Shown here: positions 60,216-64,000 of the stretch, piece after piece
Position numbering within the stretch: position 1 is the stretch's first letter
How the letters are laid out: each line of letters opens with the position of its first letter
Source: Hyperoodon ampullatus
Taxonomy: Eukaryota; Chordata; Mammalia; Artiodactyla; Ziphiidae
Length of the DNA stretch: 64,000 bases
Assembly: GCA_949752795.1 (NCBI GenBank)
Contig: OX457064.1
Span: 42,032,368 to 42,096,367, forward strand
Reading direction: 5' to 3'
Program-made: the position numbers and the translations under genes
Notes under the pieces: model-generated
Databases searched by the model: none
Told to the model about the DNA's origin: nothing
The model's input: only the letters and a program-made list of their open reading frames with translations

Positions 60216-61989
60216 TACTGTGAATGTGGCTATAGGCAAATATTTTAGCTTTATAGTCAGACTGTTACATTTCTCTGCAGATTTTTGGGACAAGTCAATC
60301 AGGATGGTCCTGCTAAAGAGGGCTGTGTTCCTTTATCTTCAGGAGTTTATTGGCATCAAATGAGACAGTTTTTTTTTTTTTTTAAAGTACCTATAAACAT
60401 CAGCTCAATAATGACAGATTGATTAGGTTTCATCTCTGAAGGGAGTTGATGGCCTAACAGAAGGACAGGAATCATTACCTTCAGGTGGTCATCAATCCCC
60501 ATGAAATATCTTTCCCTACAGTAATTGCTCTTGTAAATTGAAAAGTGGAAATATATTTATGCAAGGCCGAAGATTTCTGTTTTCTGCCATTTCAGTTGTA
60601 TGTGTAAGGCATTTCTAGAGACTTAATATTCTGTACTCAGGCTTCTCAGGTTGCTTAATACAGGTTTCCACACTCAGCTTATGTAGTGGATAAGATCTCC
60701 TCCTTCATTGCTTCTAACCCTATGATCAAAGCAACAATCAAAACCCATTTCAAGTGAATGCTATTCTGAAGGACATTTGCACATTTTCTAGCAGCCAGTC
60801 TGCCTTATTACAGCATGGCTCGGTTTAAGTTTCTGGTTACCTGTTTATAAACCATGGGGTTTTCGTATAAGAGGATTCTTTATTCTTAGGGAGGCAAACC
60901 TATACAGTGAGAGCAAAAATACTCATATTCCAAACTAAGCATCTCCTTGCTAGTTTGAAGAGTGTTTTGTTTTAAAATAATATTTTTATTTGGTATGAAG
61001 GCTAATGTGATTTATTTATATAAGCATATATAAGGAAATTAACAGGTACATGTTTAAAAGACTATCTCATAACTGATGACTTAAATTATTAGGGTTTCCA
61101 TAGATGTGTTATCAGGTTTGCTTTCATGTGTAATGGCACATAACCGAAGGTCATATATTTTAACTTAGGTTTGCGGCCAATTAGACTCATATCTGATCCC
61201 ACTTGTGATCAGTAGCAAACTTTGGTGACACAGCTGGCCACATTTTGTGGTGTACTAGAGAAAACTCACTCTATGGCTAAGTGATTGGATAGTTAGCTTG
61301 GTCACATTTGCAGTAAGTTCTAAGCAACTCAACCAACATTTTTTGATCATGGAATGTGAGTAATGTGATGATCTGTGGAGAAGACTGAGTCTTTCTTTGG
61401 AAATGCATTTCACAGGAAAGCACATTCCCTACAGGTGTTTCTCTGCCTTTATCCTTGAGTAGAACAGTGAATAGAGTTAATGAATCTGGTATAAAGGCAA
61501 TTATTATCAGTTAGGAAAGGAACATAAACCAAGTTAATCCATCTTTGTTTCATATCTGATATTCTCTTATACTTGGGAGGAATACTCAGATTTCTAGATT
61601 TTCCTGCATTGAAAATTATTAAAATAAATTTGAATTTTAATTGTACAGACATGCTTTTGCCCATTGCCGTTGCCATCAAGCCAGCTCAGGTGGCTTATGA
61701 ACAGGGTGAATGACTGCCCCTTTGCCATCAAGCCAGCCATGATGACATGGGACTCAGTCACTCATTATTTCTTATTGTGAACCAAAAATCACCCTATGTG
61801 CCCACCATTTTCCTTTATGTTTTGCTTTTATATGGTTTCCAACTGGCTCAGCAAATGTACTGAAAGTGTTTTAGGTTGCATCTTTCAAGGGCAATTATTT
61901 TAGATTTTTATAATCTTAAGCGCTGCTGGAGAAACCATATACATTTTTAGAAAATACCAGTGATGACGGTAAGAAGAGTATTTGAAATA
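60216..61989. other. No gene or repeat recognised
   Basis: Mostly AT-rich. A 16-bp direct repeat ttgccatcaagccagc occurs at 61670-61685 and 61722-61737. Confidence 0.45.
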
Positions 61990-62200
61990 GTACTAGATGT
62001 GGAGTCAGTCAGCTTGGGTATGGATTTTGACTCTCTGAGAGTTTAGCTCCTTGATTTCATACAGATCACTTTATTTTTCTAGGATTCAGTTTCTCAGAAA
62101 TAACAACAGTCTCAGAGGCGTCAATGAGTTTGATGTCTTTGTAAAAGTCCTTATCATGGTGTCTGGTTCCTGGTAGGTGGGCAAGAAACAAATCTTTTAA
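61990..62200 (+). mobile_element. MIR SINE
   Basis: 'gatgtggagtcagtcagctt', 'ctaggattcagtttctcaga' and 'gtgtctggttcctggtaggt' follow MIR in plus orientation, diverged. Confidence 0.65.
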
Positions 62201-62568
62201 AATTAATAATTAATTCATAAGTAAAGAAAATAGGTTATTTTAAAAGACCAAAGCACGAAAAAGCATACATTGAAGATTGAGCTACAGATGAAGTTAGTGT
62301 AAATTAATCAGAAATCATGGAGTTATAAAGAATCTAATTTCAAATCAAGATCAACTACACTGAATTCCTGAGATTTTATCCCACCCCTCTTCCTAGGTTA
62401 ATGTTTGCCTTAGTAAGTTTTTTTTATCACAGTAAGGAAAGGATTATAGCTTTAAATACCCTTGACAAGTTGGAAAAATAAACTGCCAGATGACAAGCTG
62501 AATTTTTTGACAACAGACTTCTTTGTACAGCAAATACTGTAGATGGAAGATCTACATAACAGTAAGAT

Positions 62569-62767
62569 ATTTATTTATTTTTTAAGATTTTTTTTGTTTT
62601 TGGATGTGGACATTTTTAAAGTCTTTACTGAATTTGTTACAGTATTGTTTCTGTTTTGGTTTTTTGGCCATGAGGCATGTGGGACCTTAGCTCCCTAACC
62701 AGGGATTGAACCTGCACCCCCTGCATTGGAAGGCGAAGTCCTAACCACTGGAGCACCAGGGAAGTCC
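62569..62767 (-). mobile_element. Older CHR/tRNA-type SINE
   Basis: Minus-strand SINE with a T-rich tail (62569-62662), a short body and a head ending in the complement of gggacttccctggtgctc. The body differs from the eight short GC-rich copies, being closer to a general cetartiodactyl form. A 17-bp duplication with one mismatch lies at 62552-62568 and 62768-62784 (ctacataacagtaagat). Confidence 0.88.
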
Positions 62768-62929
62768 CTACATAATAGTAAGATTTTTAAAAAGACAAAG
62801 ATTATAGCATTCTTTCTATAAGTTAACATTATAGTGTCTTTGAAATGCTATGGGGGTTATTGCAGAAAGATATGAAGCAAACGAAGAATTTATGAGAATA
62901 TGTACTTTAAAATCATGTATCTTGTATCA

Positions 62930-63560
62930 TTTTTATGCATTATTCATTTAATAAATATTGAGAACACACAATGTGTCAGACACTGGGCTAGGTTCTGGGA
63001 ATGCAAAAGCCTAGACAGAAATCAGTTCCCTGCCCTTACAGAGCCATGATCCAATGAAAAATATAGCTATTAAATACATTTTACATATGTAGTAAATTTT
63101 ATGGAAGGAAAATGGAAAGACCTAACAGTATCAGTAAGAGGCCAAGGGCTCAGGAGAAAGTTCCCTGTAGTGTGATATCTGAAGAAACAGTAAGTATGAA
63201 CAATATCAGCGAGTGTGCATAAGCGTATGCACCTATGCACGTGTGTATTTGTGTGTGGGGGTGGGGTGGGGTGGGTGTTCTGAGAGAGAGAGAGAAGGGT
63301 TACAGAGAGAGGGTAAACTTACATTCAGAGGCCTGACGACGAGAGCCTATGTCTTTGGTTTGCAGGGGAGGGGAAGAGAATGGGGGCTGGAGAGGAGATG
63401 AAGCTAAAAAGTAATCAGAGGCAGATCTTGCAGCATCTTTTAAGCCTTCAAAAGCATGAAAGATATTTGTTAAGGAGAAGCCACTGAAGCATTTTAAGGA
63501 AGGAAGTAATATGATCAGATTTTTGTTGTTGTTAAACTCAGTTTTGACAACTCTGTGGTT
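62930..63560 (-). mobile_element. L2 LINE remnant
   Basis: In complement: 'tcatttaataaatattgaga', 'cagacactgggctaggttct', 'cagttccctgcccttacaga', and further on 'agccactgaagcattttaag', the order of an L2 3' half on the minus strand. A G-rich/GA-rich simple stretch at 63240-63315 interrupts it. Confidence 0.65.
63257..63275 (+). other. G-quadruplex motif
   Basis: Runs of 5, 4, 4 and 3 G separated by single T residues, a strong canonical G4 pattern, followed by a (GA)n run at about 63281-63294. Confidence 0.8.
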
Positions 63561-64000
63561 TGTTAAAGCGCATCCACATGAATAACAAATGGAATACAGC
63601 ACCTGGAGAAGATTAAACAAAAAAGTACTACAAATTATTTAACAAGTTAAAAGTACTTATTTTTGTTCTTTTTTTTTTTTTTATTGTCTAGGGGAAAAGG
63701 CCATAATATTCTAGGACAGTGCCTTTCAATCTATCTGTGGTAGAGGTCTAGTTTCTTTTTCCCAATCTATCACAGAACGACACTTCTATGAAATGCAATA
63801 AAGATGAATTACTTAGAAAATAAACTTAAAATAATACATACACAATTCAAGCCTTAGTTTTTTATTAGATTCAACAGACACAAAATTGAATTTCCATAAA
63901 TATGATCAGAGCAAACATAACAGAGAGAGAAGAAAGAGGACCACAAAACCGATATACATTACTCATTGAAAGTGTGTGGGCGATTAAAATTTCTGTACTT
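63561..64000. other. No gene or repeat recognised
   Basis: Contains a T-run at about 63669-63682 with no repeat body identified. Confidence 0.4.

Overview
The window is mammalian nuclear DNA, almost certainly from a cetacean. The strongest evidence is ten copies of a tRNA-derived SINE of the CHR type, known from cetaceans, hippos and ruminants. Most are the short, GC-rich form of about 205 bp that is abundant in whales, and no BovB-like sequence was noticed. Much older shared mammalian repeats (MIR, L2, MLT1-type LTR, hAT-type elements) lie between them. No host protein-coding exon, tRNA or rRNA gene could be supported on either strand, so this looks like a gene desert or the inside of a long intron.

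Layout. 1-800: a hAT-like DNA transposon remnant, then a truncated L1 with a perfect 20-bp target-site duplication (TSD). 2.4-2.8 kb: an L1 3'UTR fragment. 4.3-5.8 kb: an L2 split by a long CHR SINE and by an LTR-like piece. 9-10.9 kb: L2-like sequence and a solo LTR remnant with TATA and polyA signals. 11.2-15.4 kb: a decayed L1/HAL1-type element carrying a short CHR SINE. 19-23 kb: a dense nest of MIR, CHR SINEs and an MLT1 LTR inserted in an L1M 3'UTR. 25.2-32.0 kb: a nearly full-length but dead L1, read on the minus strand, interrupted by two CHR SINEs. 33.4-39.9 kb: MIRs, L1M 3' ends and two more SINEs.

The centrepiece, 40.2-47.6 kb, is a full-length young L1 on the minus strand. It is 7.3 kb long and has an 11-bp TSD. 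ORF2 is an uninterrupted 1,278 codons with all expected endonuclease and reverse-transcriptase catalytic residues. ORF1 is complete apart from one 2-bp insertion. The roughly 2.2-kb 5'UTR contains a CpG-rich start with a YY1-like motif, three copies of a ~70-80 bp tandem unit and a ~330-bp GGAA-type purine tract. From 47.8 to 64 kb there are one more short SINE, an L1 3'UTR piece, MIR and L2 remnants, an older SINE at 62.6 kb, and long AT-rich stretches in which nothing was recognised.

How the parts relate. The L1 encodes the machinery (ORF1p RNA-binding chaperone, ORF2p endonuclease/reverse transcriptase) that is generally held to mobilise both L1s and tRNA-derived SINEs. The flanking duplications, A-rich tails and TT/AARA-like cut site seen here fit that mechanism. 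Nested insertions give a local order of events: L2, MIR and MLT1 first, then old L1, then CHR SINEs and the young L1. I found no convincing undescribed gene system. The most unusual content is the near-intact L1 and its promoter architecture.
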